From Burkholderia sp. 9120 (GTDB lineage: Bacteria > Pseudomonadota > Gammaproteobacteria > Burkholderiales > Burkholderiaceae), in NCBI RefSeq assembly GCF_000745015.1, contig NZ_JQNA01000002.1, forward strand, positions 1,922,001 through 1,986,000: 64,000 nucleotides of DNA, in the 5' to 3' direction. The notes below the pieces were generated by a model. The model was given only the letters and a program-made list of their open reading frames with translations, did not search any database and was not told the DNA's origin. Every line of letters starts with the position of its first letter. Positions within the stretch are counted from its first letter, which is position 1. Positions 43,453-52,697 of this stretch are shown piece after piece. Both the position numbers and the translations under genes were made by a program.

Positions 43453-45099
43453 TTACCAGTTGCGGAAACGGCTGGGCGGTTGATACAGACCACCGGAAGC
43501 GCGCATCAGATCCTTGATCGAGCGCGCCGCCAGCAGGCTGCGGTCGGCATCCAGCGGATCGATGTCCAAGTCTTCAGGGCGTTGAATCACGCCGCGCTCG
43601 CGCAGCTGATTGACCATCTTCCGGTCGCGCTGACGGCCCACCTCGGTAAATCCCGCCACGCCGCGAATGGCCTGCTCGCGCTCGTCTTTAGTACGGCACA
43701 GCAGCAGATTGGCGATGCCTTCCTCGGTCACGATATGGGTCGTGTCGTCGCCATAAACCATCACGGGTGCGAGATCGAGATCCAGCTTCTCAGCCAGTTC
43801 GAGCGCGGCAAGACGTTCGACGAACAGCGGCGCATTCGCCTCGCCGAAGGTTTCTCCGATCTGCACCACCAGCTTGCGCCCGCGGCGCAGCGGACCGGCT
43901 ACATCGGGCTGTGCTTCCATGCCCGCGCGCAACCACGGCGCGCTCGGATGGCGACGGCCCCGGGCGTCCGAACCCATGTTCGGCGCACCGCCAAAACCGG
44001 CGACGCGGCACGCGGTTACCGTCGAGCTGTGCCCTTCCAGATCGATCTGCAGCGTCGAGCCGATGAACATGTCGCAGGCATAGAGCCCCGCCGTTTGCGA
44101 GATCGCCCGATTCGACCGCAATGAGCCGTCTGCGCCCGTAAAGAAGACGTCGGACCGCGCGGCGAGATAGTCTTCCATGCCGACTTCCGAGCCGAAGCAA
44201 TGCACGCGTTCCACCCAACCGGCTTCGATCGCAGGAATCAACGTGGGGTGCGGGTTCAGCGCCCAGTGCGTGCAAATCTTGCCGCGCAGGCCCAGCTTCT
44301 CGCCGTAGGTCGGCAGCAGCAGTTCGATGGCCGCGGTGTTGAAGCCGATGCCATGGTTCAGCCTGCGCACGCCGTAGGGCATGTAGAGCCCTTTAATGGC
44401 CAGCATGGCCGTGAGAACCTGCGTTTCGGTGATGGCCGCCGGGTCGCGGGTAAACAGTGGCTCGACGTAGAACGGCTTGTTCGCATTGACGAAAAAGTGC
44501 ACCTGGTCGCCGGGAATATCGACACGCGGCACCTTGTCGACGATCTCGCCGACCTGCGCAATGACGATGCCGTTACCGAAGCTGGTCGCCTCGACGACGG
44601 TCGGCGTGTCTTCCGTGTTGGGTCCGGTATAGAGATTGCCATCGCGATCCGCGCTGACTGCCGCGATCAACGCGACCTGAGGCGTCAGGTCCACGAAATA
44701 ACGTGCGAACAGTTCCAGGTAGGTGTGGATGGCGCCCAGTTGAATCTTGCCGCTAAACAGCATGCGAGCCATGCGCGCGGCCTGTGGGCCCGAGTACGAA
44801 AAATCGAGCTTCTTCGCGATGCCCTTCTCGAACAGGTCGAGATGCTCAGGCAGGACTACGCCGGACTGAACCATGTGCAGGTCGTGCAGGATCTGCGGAT
44901 CGGCGTCGGCCAGCGCGCGCGCCAGCACATCGGCCTGCTTCTGATTGTTACCTTCCAGGCAGACGCGATCGCCCGGCTGAATCACGACGCTCAGGAATTC
45001 GGCCAGCCGATTTGCATCGACTGCCTTGCCCTGCGCGAACGGAGCACCGGCTGCAATGCGCCGCCGACGCTCTTCGCTTTGTTGGTTCCAATGCTTCAT
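43453..45099 (-). CDS. mdcA: Malonate decarboxylase alpha subunit
   Basis: The 548-residue acetyl-ACP:malonate ACP transferase swaps malonate for the acetyl group on MdcC. It has EGNNQKQADVLARALADADP, LVQVQ-type N-terminal half, then NRAISQTAGLYACDMFIGST and VYGDDTTHIVTEEGIANLLL, the CoA-transferase-like MdcA pattern. It starts the operon mdcA-(C+D)-E-G-B-H, all genes abutting or overlapping. No mdcR regulator and no malonate transporter (mdcL/M or mdcF) are seen on either side. Confidence 0.94.
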   Translation of the reverse strand: MKHWNQQSEERRRRIAAGAPFAQGKAVDANRLAEFLSVVIQPGDRVCLEGNNQKQADVLARALADADPQILHDLHMVQSGVVLPEHLDLFEKGIAKKLDFSYSGPQAARMARMLFSGKIQLGAIHTYLELFARYFVDLTPQVALIAAVSADRDGNLYTGPNTEDTPTVVEATSFGNGIVIAQVGEIVDKVPRVDIPGDQVHFFVNANKPFYVEPLFTRDPAAITETQVLTAMLAIKGLYMPYGVRRLNHGIGFNTAAIELLLPTYGEKLGLRGKICTHWALNPHPTLIPAIEAGWVERVHCFGSEVGMEDYLAARSDVFFTGADGSLRSNRAISQTAGLYACDMFIGSTLQIDLEGHSSTVTACRVAGFGGAPNMGSDARGRRHPSAPWLRAGMEAQPDVAGPLRRGRKLVVQIGETFGEANAPLFVERLAALELAEKLDLDLAPVMVYGDDTTHIVTEEGIANLLLCRTKDEREQAIRGVAGFTEVGRQRDRKMVNQLRERGVIQRPEDLDIDPLDADRSLLAARSIKDLMRASGGLYQPPSRFRNW

Positions 45100-45255
45100 T
45101 CTGGCTGCCCTCGTTGGTCTGCCCGGAACGCGCCGCCCGCCTCATGGCAGCGGCCACGTTCCTGTGCGCCGCCCGGATGCATGGCCTCCGGTCATGGGCA
45201 GCGAGATCGACACGCCATTCGATACGGCGGCTTATCCGGCTGCCCGTTCGGCGCC

Positions 45256-46062
45256 TTACTGCTGGGCGTGCTTCGCTGCGTCTTCGATCACCGCGGCCAC
45301 TTCCTTCGGACGCGATTCGTAGACCGAGTGGCTCGCACCCGCCAGCACCGTGGTGTGGCTATGCGCGCGTTGGTAGTAGAAACGCTCCAGGTCCGGGTTG
45401 ATGATCTTGTCGTCGGCCGCGACGATGCCCCAGCTCGGCTTGTTGGTCCAGGCGGCGACCGTCATCGGCTGCGAGAAGACCTTGGCGGCCGTCAGGATCT
45501 GCGATTGCGCTTCGAATTGAGCTTGTTTCAGCGGCAGGTCGGCGGCGAAATCCTTCGGAAAATCGGCCGGATTCAGGTACGTGTAGCCGTCGTCTGTCTT
45601 CTTGATGGCGCCCGGCTGCTTCGACGTATAGCTCGGGTATTGCTTGCCCAGATCCGATTCGTCTTCGCCGACCGCCGGCGCATGAGCGGCGACGTACACC
45701 AGGCCGGTCACCTTCGGATCGACGCCGGCCTCGGTGATGATCGAGCCGCCGTAGCTGTGCGCCACGAGAATGGTCGGGCCGTCCTGCAGGTCGATGACGC
45801 GTTTGGTCGCGGCGACGTCGTCGTCGAGCGAGGTCAGCGGTTCCTGCACCATCGTGACGTGGTAGCCGTCTTTGGTGAGAATGTCATAGACCGGCTTCCA
45901 ACCCGAGCCATCCACCCACGCGCCATGCACGAGGACGATGTTTTTGATCGGCGCGGCGGCCGGTTTGGCATCTTGCGCCATAGCGGCCGAGGAGGCGAAC
46001 AGGCAGGCGGACAGGGACAGGACCGATGCGGCGAAAGGCAAAATCTTCACGGTGAACTCCAT
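45256..46062 (-). CDS. Secreted alpha/beta hydrolase
   Basis: The 268-residue protein begins with a signal peptide (MEFTVKILPFAASVLSLSAC, cleavage likely after AAMAQ). The mature part has IVLVHGAWVDGSGW with the oxyanion region, the nucleophile elbow VAHSYGGS and a late catalytic His in LAGASHSVYE. It resembles the salicylate-esterase-like (MKS1/EstC) hydrolase group; substrate unknown, periplasmic location likely. It lies 156 bases upstream of mdcA on the same strand, without a clear terminator between, but functional linkage to malonate use is unproven. Confidence 0.88.
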   Translation of the reverse strand: MEFTVKILPFAASVLSLSACLFASSAAMAQDAKPAAAPIKNIVLVHGAWVDGSGWKPVYDILTKDGYHVTMVQEPLTSLDDDVAATKRVIDLQDGPTILVAHSYGGSIITEAGVDPKVTGLVYVAAHAPAVGEDESDLGKQYPSYTSKQPGAIKKTDDGYTYLNPADFPKDFAADLPLKQAQFEAQSQILTAAKVFSQPMTVAAWTNKPSWGIVAADDKIINPDLERFYYQRAHSHTTVLAGASHSVYESRPKEVAAVIEDAAKHAQQ

Positions 46063-46235
46063 TGATAAGGATTGGTCGTTTGAAAAAGTAGCTGACTTGA
46101 TTCGTCACCACACATCGCCTCGCGACGCGCCGGTCTATCAAGCCACCTACTTCTGTGTTCGGGTTATCGCGCTGGCGATCCCGCGCATGACGTCAGCGCA
46201 TGACACCGGTGCGTGGGATCGGCGCAATGCATCGC

Positions 46236-46586
46236 CTAGCTACCGAAAAACACGTTGCAGAAGCTGACCGGGCCGACGCAATTCGAATGCATCGAGGTAT
46301 GGGTCATCGATCCCGAAGCCGAGCTGCCGTTCTGCGCAACGCCGCCGACTGCCTGCATGGCCAGTTGTCCATCGTTTTGCGACGCGATCTTTGCTTCGGC
46401 TGCCTGAATATCGGCCGGGTAGTCGAGGTCGTTACCACGCGACGGGATGTAGCCGGCCTGTTCGACACGAACCAGATCGGCGCGCACTTCCGCACGGGTA
46501 AGCGGCGCATTCGACTGAGCGAAGCTGAGAACCGGTGCGCCAAGGGTAGCAACGGCGAGAGCGATGGAAACGATAACGTTCTTCAT
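46236..46586 (-). CDS. DUF4148 exported protein, copy 1
   Basis: A 116-residue protein with signal peptide MKNVIVSIALAVATLGAPVL (cleavage after SFAQ) and the DUF4148 core LTRAEVRADLVRVEQAGY, DYPADIQAAEAKIA. The C-terminus has two Cys (SNCVGPVSFCNVFFGS), possibly disulfide-bonded in the periplasm. DUF4148 proteins are numerous in Burkholderia and of unknown function. About 75% of residues match the second copy 455 bases away. Confidence 0.9.
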   Translation of the reverse strand: MKNVIVSIALAVATLGAPVLSFAQSNAPLTRAEVRADLVRVEQAGYIPSRGNDLDYPADIQAAEAKIASQNDGQLAMQAVGGVAQNGSSASGSMTHTSMHSNCVGPVSFCNVFFGS

Positions 46587-47040
46587 GATGGAAACACCTC
46601 GGTTAAAGTGATGAATAAAGTGATAGTGACTTGGTTAGAAAGCAATTCGATGGTCATATAACAAGCTACATTGACGAATGAACGTCTTTCCGCGAGGCTC
46701 TTCTAAACCCTTTTCCTCACGTACAGCGCCTGCTTTAATATCGACGTCTTGAGAAACTTATCAAGTTGCGTCTCCAGCGAATGACTCAAGCTTATCGCTG
46801 CTTCGTCAGCGTCGTAATCCCTACGCTCGTTTGCACAGATCAAATTCAAAGGTGTTGTTCTAATACTTTGGTATGGGCATCAGCAAGACGCGCGAGATCC
46901 GGCAAAGGCTCCAATGCCGTATGGCGCGCCTTGCACATGGCACGCGAAACGCTCGTCGATCAAGCCGCCTACCTCTGCGAATCGAGCTGGACGGGATCCT
47001 GCGCATCGGCGTACCGTGCTCAGAATCCGACATGCGTCAC
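46587..47040. other. Region between the two DUF4148 genes
   Basis: No gene recognised. Likely the promoter of copy 1; the middle is AT-rich near 46600-46680. It probably arose with the gene duplication. Confidence 0.35.
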
Positions 47041-47391
47041 TTAGCTGCCGAAGTAAAGGTTGCAGAAGCTGACCGGACCAACGCAGTTCGAGTACATCGC
47101 CATATGCACCGGCGCACCCGATGCTGAAGTACCGTTCTGTGCGACACCGCCAAAGGCCTGCGTGCTGAGCGGCTGATCGTTCTGTGCAGCGATCTTGGCT
47201 TCCGCGGCCTGGATGTCCGCCGGGTAATCGACGTCGTCGCCGCGTGCCGGGTTGTAACCTGCGTGTTCGACACGAACCAGATCGGCCCGCACTTCCGCAC
47301 GTGTCAGCGGAGCGTTTGACTGCGCGAAACTGAGAACCGGAGCGCCAAGGGTGGCAACGGCGAGAGCGATACCAACAAGAATCTTCGACAT
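47041..47391 (-). CDS. DUF4148 exported protein, copy 2
   Basis: The 116-residue paralogue starts at ATG 47391 (GGAG upstream) with signal peptide MSKILVGIALAVATLGAPVL, and has the same core LTRAEVRADLVRVEHAGY and tail SNCVGPVSFCNLYFGS. Differences from copy 1 are spread along the mature part, so the duplication is not very recent. Confidence 0.9.
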   Translation of the reverse strand: MSKILVGIALAVATLGAPVLSFAQSNAPLTRAEVRADLVRVEHAGYNPARGDDVDYPADIQAAEAKIAAQNDQPLSTQAFGGVAQNGTSASGAPVHMAMYSNCVGPVSFCNLYFGS

Positions 47392-47839
47392 GATCAAAAC
47401 TCCATAAGTGAATTAAAGTTTCCGGGCTGCACGAGCGGCTAGCGAAACCGGATAAATACCAATCTGCACATCACTACGACTACGTTTTTTTCAAGCACCG
47501 TTTTATTTCCACCGGATTACTAACTAAATTACATTCCGGTGTCGCGACTGGATGTGAGATCAATCTTGTTACTCTCTGATCCGGCAGCGACTCAATGCCT
47601 CGGCTTCTGTCTACATGAAGGTGAACACGGGACTTCAGTGTTTATTCCGGACTTCGTTGGAATCGATCGGCATGTGTTGTTCGTATCCCGGCACCGTCTG
47701 ACTGATCGGGATCGGACATCAATTTCTTGCGACCGGCAGATATTCGCTCTGCCGGGCCCGCGCCTCCAGCGATTTCCGACCAATCGACCCTACGCGTCGT
47801 GAAATGCATCAGACCGATCGCGAAACGCGCGGAGCCGTG
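47392..47839. other. Intergenic region, no recognised gene
   Basis: The first 120 bases next to the DUF4148 gene are AT-rich and probably hold its promoter. Short frames further on lack ribosome sites and family features. Confidence 0.35.
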
Positions 47840-48289
47840 CTACCCGGGCACGCGATCCGCAGCGCGTCCCGGCGCGACCGCTTTCGGACTTGCATCGTGG
47901 ATCTCGACGCGGGGTCGAATCTGCTTCATGACAAGCCCGCAATCGGCGTGCACGCGCGATGCGAAGTCGTCAGGATCGTTCCACCGCAGGTTCAAATACT
48001 CGATGATCAGATCCTCTTCATTCGACCACCCCAGATTCCACGTGCCGTCGAATCCCGAAGGCAACGAAGCGGAGCGACGCAATGCAGACTTATAGGTCTG
48101 CACCGTCAGCTCGCTCGTCCCGCAGAAAGTGCTGGCAAAGCGCGCGAGCCCCGCAGTTCGCAGAACGTCCGCTTCAGACGTGGACGGGCTTTGCGAAAAA
48201 GCCTGCTGTCCCGCCAGGGCCAGAAAAAGAGAGCACGCTGCTACCAGGTATGCTGCCCGCAGCGGACGATGGTCATGGAAGATCCGCAT
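47840..48289 (-). CDS. Hypothetical exported protein
   Basis: A 149-residue protein from ATG 48289 (AAGGG upstream), with a signal peptide (MRIFHDHRPLRAAYLVAACS, then LFLALAGQQAFSQ). The mature part has two Cys in ASTFCGTSELTV and HADCGLVM that could form a disulfide, and GFDGTWNLGWSNEEDLIIEY. No family recognised; periplasmic location likely. Confidence 0.65.
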   Translation of the reverse strand: MRIFHDHRPLRAAYLVAACSLFLALAGQQAFSQSPSTSEADVLRTAGLARFASTFCGTSELTVQTYKSALRRSASLPSGFDGTWNLGWSNEEDLIIEYLNLRWNDPDDFASRVHADCGLVMKQIRPRVEIHDASPKAVAPGRAADRVPG

Positions 48290-48604
48290 GAAGAGCCCTT
48301 TCGCAAGTGAATTGGAAGCTGCCCGGTATGGCGCGCTTGAGGTCCGCGCACAGGGTAAGTCACCGGACTTGCGCTGCAATCCGCCAAAAGACGAGCGTCG
48401 GCTCGGTCGAAAGTAGGAGAGGAACAGGTGGCGCCGGACGAACCTATGGACGCGCTACCGTTCCGGCTGACACCGTTCGCGCCTTCTCAGCGTCGATTCA
48501 CGAAGATCGCGGTCGTTTTGTCGCAACGCAATGGCGACCGGTCGCGCCCACGGCGAAGATCACGGTATAGCAGCCCACCTCGCCCACGCTCCAGAGTCCA
48601 ACCG

Positions 48605-49696
48605 ATGCCGCCCATGCCCTCCCTCCACCTGCTCGCCCGACGACTGTGGCGCCCTCTCAGGGTCACTGTGGTCACGACCCTCGCTTGCGCGCTGCTTTAC
48701 AGCACGATCTATCGCGAGTCGTTCGCCAGGGATCTCGTCTATGCGCTGGCCGTGGCTGGCCTCACGCAGACGCTGATCGCCGCCGGTCGGCACGGCCTCG
48801 CCTTCTGGTTGCGTCAGCGCTATCCCGACAATCTTGACGCCCAGCGGAACTGGCCCGGCTGGGGTCTGATGGTGCCTTGGGTGATCGTCTCGGTAGTGAT
48901 CGGCTATCTTGCGGGTGTCGCGCTCGTCGACCTGCTGACCCAGAGACCGCACGCACCGATCGTCATCGAACCCAATCTGCGCATGCTGCTTCTGAGCGTC
49001 GCTGGCGCGGTGGTGCCCGCGATCTGCATCACCTATTTCTTCTATGCGCGCGGCAAGATGGCGTCGATGGAAACGCGCACGCAGGCGGCGCTGCGCAGCG
49101 CCGCTGAAAACCAGCTCAAGCTGTTGGAAGCGCAACTCGAGCCGCATATGCTGTTCAATACGCTCGCGAATCTGCGCGTGTTGATCGGCAGCGACCCGCT
49201 GCGCGCACAAGGTATGCTCGATCACCTGATCGCCTATCTGCGCGCCACACTGGCGGCGTCGCGTACCGGTTCGCATCCGCTCGCCTCGGAATTCGAACGC
49301 CTCTCGGACTACCTCCAACTGATGCAGATCCGCATGGGCAGCCGTCTGCGCATTCACCTGGACCTGCCCGCGAGTCTCGCCGATGTGCCGTTGCCGCCGC
49401 TGCTGCTGCAACCTCTGGTCGAAAACGCGATCAAGCATGGGCTCGAGCCGAAAGTGCGCGGCGGCCATGTCCATGTTGCCGCGAAGCGCGGACCCGGCAC
49501 GTTGATGCTGAGCGTGCGCGACACGGGCGTCGGCCTCGACGCGCGTCCCGAACATGGCGCGCGCTTCGGCTTGCAGCAGATCCGCGAACGGCTCGCGACG
49601 CTGTATGGCACGGCGGCCCACCTCGACCTGTCGCCCGCTCCCGACGACGAGGGCGGCACGCTCGCCACCGTCACCTTGCCTTATTCCCGGACATAA
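48605..49696 (+). CDS. LytS-like sensor histidine kinase
   Basis: A 363-residue membrane kinase read from ATG 48605; the frame is open further upstream but that part is low-complexity basic sequence without a good start. Four or so N-terminal helices (about 15-145), then a short coiled region, the His_kinase phospho-acceptor block EAQLEPHMLFNTLANLRVLI, and an HATPase (PLVENAIKHGLEPKVRGG; VRDTGVGLDA). In the usual motif NPHFLFN the Asn-Pro is Glu-Pro here. It precedes the LytTR regulator by 5 bases: a two-gene system. Confidence 0.88.
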   Translation: MPPMPSLHLLARRLWRPLRVTVVTTLACALLYSTIYRESFARDLVYALAVAGLTQTLIAAGRHGLAFWLRQRYPDNLDAQRNWPGWGLMVPWVIVSVVIGYLAGVALVDLLTQRPHAPIVIEPNLRMLLLSVAGAVVPAICITYFFYARGKMASMETRTQAALRSAAENQLKLLEAQLEPHMLFNTLANLRVLIGSDPLRAQGMLDHLIAYLRATLAASRTGSHPLASEFERLSDYLQLMQIRMGSRLRIHLDLPASLADVPLPPLLLQPLVENAIKHGLEPKVRGGHVHVAAKRGPGTLMLSVRDTGVGLDARPEHGARFGLQQIRERLATLYGTAAHLDLSPAPDDEGGTLATVTLPYSRT

Positions 49697-49701
49697 GCGC
49701 C

Positions 49702-50523
49702 ATGAAAATCACTGCCTTGATTGCCGAAGACGAGCCGTTGCTGGCGGCCAACCTGCAAGCCGAGTTACTGAAGCTGTGGCCTGAACTGCACATTATCGCG
49801 AGCGTCGGCGACGGCGAAAGCGCGGTCGAATGTGCACTGAGCGTGCGGCCCGACGTGATGTTCCTCGACATCCGGATGCCGGGCATGACGGGCCTTGAAT
49901 GCGCGCAGGCGCTCGCGGAAGACTGGCCTGCCAACGGCAAGCATTTCCCGTTGATGGTGTTCGTAACCGCTTACGACGAGTACGCCGTTCAGGCCTTCGA
50001 ACGCGCCGCTTTCGACTACGTTCTGAAGCCCGTGGAGCCCGCTCGGCTGGCGAAGACCTGCGCGCGGATCAAGGCGCGGCTCGCGGACGGCGACACGTTG
50101 CCACCGGACGAAGCGTCGCTAGGCAAGGTAGTGGATCAGATGCGCGAACTGCTGACCGGAGGAAGCCCCGAAGCGCGGACCTCGCCTGCTGTCAGCGCGC
50201 CGTTGCGTGTCATTCAGGCGAGCGCCGGCAACACGATCACGATGGTTCCGATCGACGAGGTCTGTTACTTCGAAGCCGCCGACAAATACGTTCGCGTGGT
50301 GACGGCGAATCGCGAGCATCTGATCCGGATGTCGCTGCGCGAGCTGCTGCGGCAGCTCGATTCGCAACGCTTCTGGCAAATTCATCGCGGCACGATTGTG
50401 CGATGCGAGGCAATCGATACCGCCGAGCGCGACGAAGCGGGCAAGCTGACGCTGACGTTGCGTGGCAATCCGGCGCGCCTGGTCGTGAGCCGGGTGTACA
50501 CCGATCTGTTCAGGGGAATGTGA
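49702..50523 (+). CDS. LytTR-family response regulator
   Basis: The 273-residue regulator has a receiver (LIAEDEPLLAANLQAELLKL; phospho-Asp in VMFLDIRMPGMTG; Lys in YVLKPVEP) and a C-terminal LytTR DNA-binding domain (about 165-273: MVPIDEVCYFEAADKYVRVV, FWQIHRGTIVRCEAI). It works with the kinase just upstream. LytTR regulators bind paired direct repeats; none were identified. Confidence 0.93.
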   Translation: MKITALIAEDEPLLAANLQAELLKLWPELHIIASVGDGESAVECALSVRPDVMFLDIRMPGMTGLECAQALAEDWPANGKHFPLMVFVTAYDEYAVQAFERAAFDYVLKPVEPARLAKTCARIKARLADGDTLPPDEASLGKVVDQMRELLTGGSPEARTSPAVSAPLRVIQASAGNTITMVPIDEVCYFEAADKYVRVVTANREHLIRMSLRELLRQLDSQRFWQIHRGTIVRCEAIDTAERDEAGKLTLTLRGNPARLVVSRVYTDLFRGM

Positions 50524-50586
50524 AGCGGCGGCGATCGATGTGAAGCAGCGCCGCAAGCTCGCTGCCCCGGCACCCGTTGGCTTTGC

Positions 50587-51228
50587 TCAACCGACTAGTC
50601 CGTGACGCCACGCAAACGCGACCGCCTGAGTGCGGTCATGCAGATTCAACTTGGCGAGCACGTTGCCGACGTGGGTCTTCACGGTGCTCTCGCTAATGTT
50701 GAGCATCCTGGCGATCCGACCGTTACTCGACCCTTCCGCCAGTGCACGCAACACGTCCATTTCCCGTTCGGTTAATGAGGCGAACGGATCCGTCACCCGT
50801 TCGCGCGCGGCGCGCGCGCGGCGCAAGATTCGATGCGCGATGTCCGAGTGAATCACCGCGTCGCCCTCCACGATGCGGCGCAGCGTGTCGAGCAATGCGT
50901 CGCCGGGCATCGACTTCAGCAGAAAAGATTGCGCACCGGCCTCGATCGCGGAGAACGCGAGTTCGTCATCGTCCGACGACGTCAGAACCGCAATCTGGGA
51001 ATTCGGACTGAGCAAGCGCAGCGAGCGGATCGTTGCGACGGCGTCCATGCCCGGCATCAGCAGATCCAGCACGATAAGATCGGGCGCGTGTTCGCGCGCG
51101 AGTTCGATGGCGTGCACGCCGTCGGCCGCTTCACCGACCAGTGTGAAGTCGTCGGTCATCGTCAGGATAGTGACCAACCCCTGCCGCACAACAGCGTGAT
51201 CGTCGACCAGCAAGACCGTACATTTCAT
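50587..51228 (-). CDS. NarL-family response regulator
   Basis: The 213-residue regulator has a receiver (LLVDDHAVVRQGLVTILTMT; phospho-Asp in LIVLDLLMPGMDA; Lys in FLLKSMPGD) and a LuxR-type helix-turn-helix (LTEREMDVLRALAEGSSNGR, IARMLNISESTVKTHVGNVL). It follows the NarX-like kinase by 7 bases in one operon. Confidence 0.94.
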   Translation of the reverse strand: MKCTVLLVDDHAVVRQGLVTILTMTDDFTLVGEAADGVHAIELAREHAPDLIVLDLLMPGMDAVATIRSLRLLSPNSQIAVLTSSDDDELAFSAIEAGAQSFLLKSMPGDALLDTLRRIVEGDAVIHSDIAHRILRRARAARERVTDPFASLTEREMDVLRALAEGSSNGRIARMLNISESTVKTHVGNVLAKLNLHDRTQAVAFAWRHGLVG

Positions 51229-51235
51229 CGCACTC

Positions 51236-52654
51236 TCAAAGCGTTAAACGGAACGATATCGTGATTTCGACGCCCATTCCCGGGCTGCTCTCAAGGCGCA
51301 GTTCTCCGTGCGGCAAACTGTTGGCTCTTAGGCGCATATTGGACAATCCCATGCCCAGCACCTCGATGCGTCGTGCGTCGAAGCCCCGGCCGTCGTCGAC
51401 GATCTTCATGGTGTAGGTATCGCCGACCCGGCTGAATGTCAGTTCCACGCGAGTCGCGCCGGCATGCTTCAGGACGTTCGCGCAGGCTTCGATCGAGATC
51501 AGCAGCAACTGACGCGCAATGTCAGGCACGACCTCGATCGCGCGTTCGTCGTCGCGGCTCAGGTGCAGGGTCCAGCACGCGCTGGCGCCAGCGAGCAGCG
51601 CATCGATGCCGTCGCTCAACGCGCGCCGCAAGCCGATTTCCGCGATCGTCGGCGCCGACAGCCGCCGGATGATATCGGCCAGATCCTGTTGAAGATGCGA
51701 CACAAGCACGAGAGCCGCGCGAGTGAGGTTGGCCGAATCCGCGTTCGCCGCCGCGTGCTTCTTCAACACCGTAAGTTGAAGTCCCAGAGCAAAAGCCCGC
51801 TGCTTCGCCGTATCGTGCAAGTCGCGCGCGAGGCGGTTGCGCTCCTGCGATGCCGCCAGCGCCAGTTTCATCTCGATCACGGAAGACAAGGCATCGGCCA
51901 TCTCGTCGAAACTCTTGGTCAGCCGGCCGAATTCGTCCTTGCCGCCGTCTTCGATACGCGCCGTCAGATCGCCGTCCGTCCAGGCGGACGCTGCGCGTTC
52001 GGCCTTTCTTATCCGTTTGACCAGCAACGGCACCAGCACCAGAACGGAACAGAAATTGATGACGAGCACGTATAACCCGATCACCGTCCATGACACATCG
52101 TCGCTGTGCAGCAGGGACGCGACCGGCGACAGCGCGAACATGCTGACTGTCAAGGTTGCGCCGGGGTCCAAAGGCGAACGCACCGTGAGCGTGACGATCT
52201 TGCCGCTGCTCTGAGTGTTGGACCATGCTGCTCTGACATCGCGATCCGGAAAACGGCACGTTACCCCGTCGGGCCATTGATAGCGGACGAACACCCGCCC
52301 ACCGTCGAGCGCGCGTTCGGCACGATTCGGGCCTTTAATGTCCGGCAGCCAGTTGGTCAGCACTCTGGCAGATAACTCGTGCATGACGAGCTGGCAAACC
52401 TCAGGTGACCGGCGCGCTTCGGCGAGAACGACGGCATTCGAGGCAAGCTCATGCTCGAATGCTTGCGTCAGTGCCGGCGACGAGAACGCCTCCAGCACGC
52501 GCCAGTTGTCGAGTATCGCATTCACTCCAACCGTGGCGATCACGCCTGCGCACGACGCCAGCATCATCGCGCAGAGGAAACGCCAGAACAGGCTGTTGCG
52601 CCAACGGCCAGCCACGGCGATGCAAGAGAATGCGCGATGCGCCCTATCGTTCAC
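51236..52654 (-). CDS. NarX/DesK-like sensor histidine kinase
   Basis: About 472 residues from GTG 52654, the most likely start; the frame is open to 52804 but overlaps the next gene's end. A helix near residue 25-45, a periplasmic region of about 150 residues, a second helix, a HAMP domain (about 235-290), the HisKA_3 dimer domain with phospho-His (RNRLARDLHDTAKQRAFALG) and an HATPase (EACANVLKHAGATRVEL; DDGRGFDARRIE; GLSNMRLRA). Kinase of the downstream NarL-type regulator. The periplasmic sensor domain is not recognised, so the signal is unknown. Confidence 0.9.
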   Translation of the reverse strand: MNDRAHRAFSCIAVAGRWRNSLFWRFLCAMMLASCAGVIATVGVNAILDNWRVLEAFSSPALTQAFEHELASNAVVLAEARRSPEVCQLVMHELSARVLTNWLPDIKGPNRAERALDGGRVFVRYQWPDGVTCRFPDRDVRAAWSNTQSSGKIVTLTVRSPLDPGATLTVSMFALSPVASLLHSDDVSWTVIGLYVLVINFCSVLVLVPLLVKRIRKAERAASAWTDGDLTARIEDGGKDEFGRLTKSFDEMADALSSVIEMKLALAASQERNRLARDLHDTAKQRAFALGLQLTVLKKHAAANADSANLTRAALVLVSHLQQDLADIIRRLSAPTIAEIGLRRALSDGIDALLAGASACWTLHLSRDDERAIEVVPDIARQLLLISIEACANVLKHAGATRVELTFSRVGDTYTMKIVDDGRGFDARRIEVLGMGLSNMRLRANSLPHGELRLESSPGMGVEITISFRLTL

Positions 52655-52697
52655 CCGGTGTTGGCGTCCGTGAAATATGAAAAGAAAGACGGCTGCA

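Noticed and set aside
44200..46065. 621-codon plus-strand frame opposite mdcA and the hydrolase
   Set aside because: Antisense shadow of two well-supported minus-strand genes.
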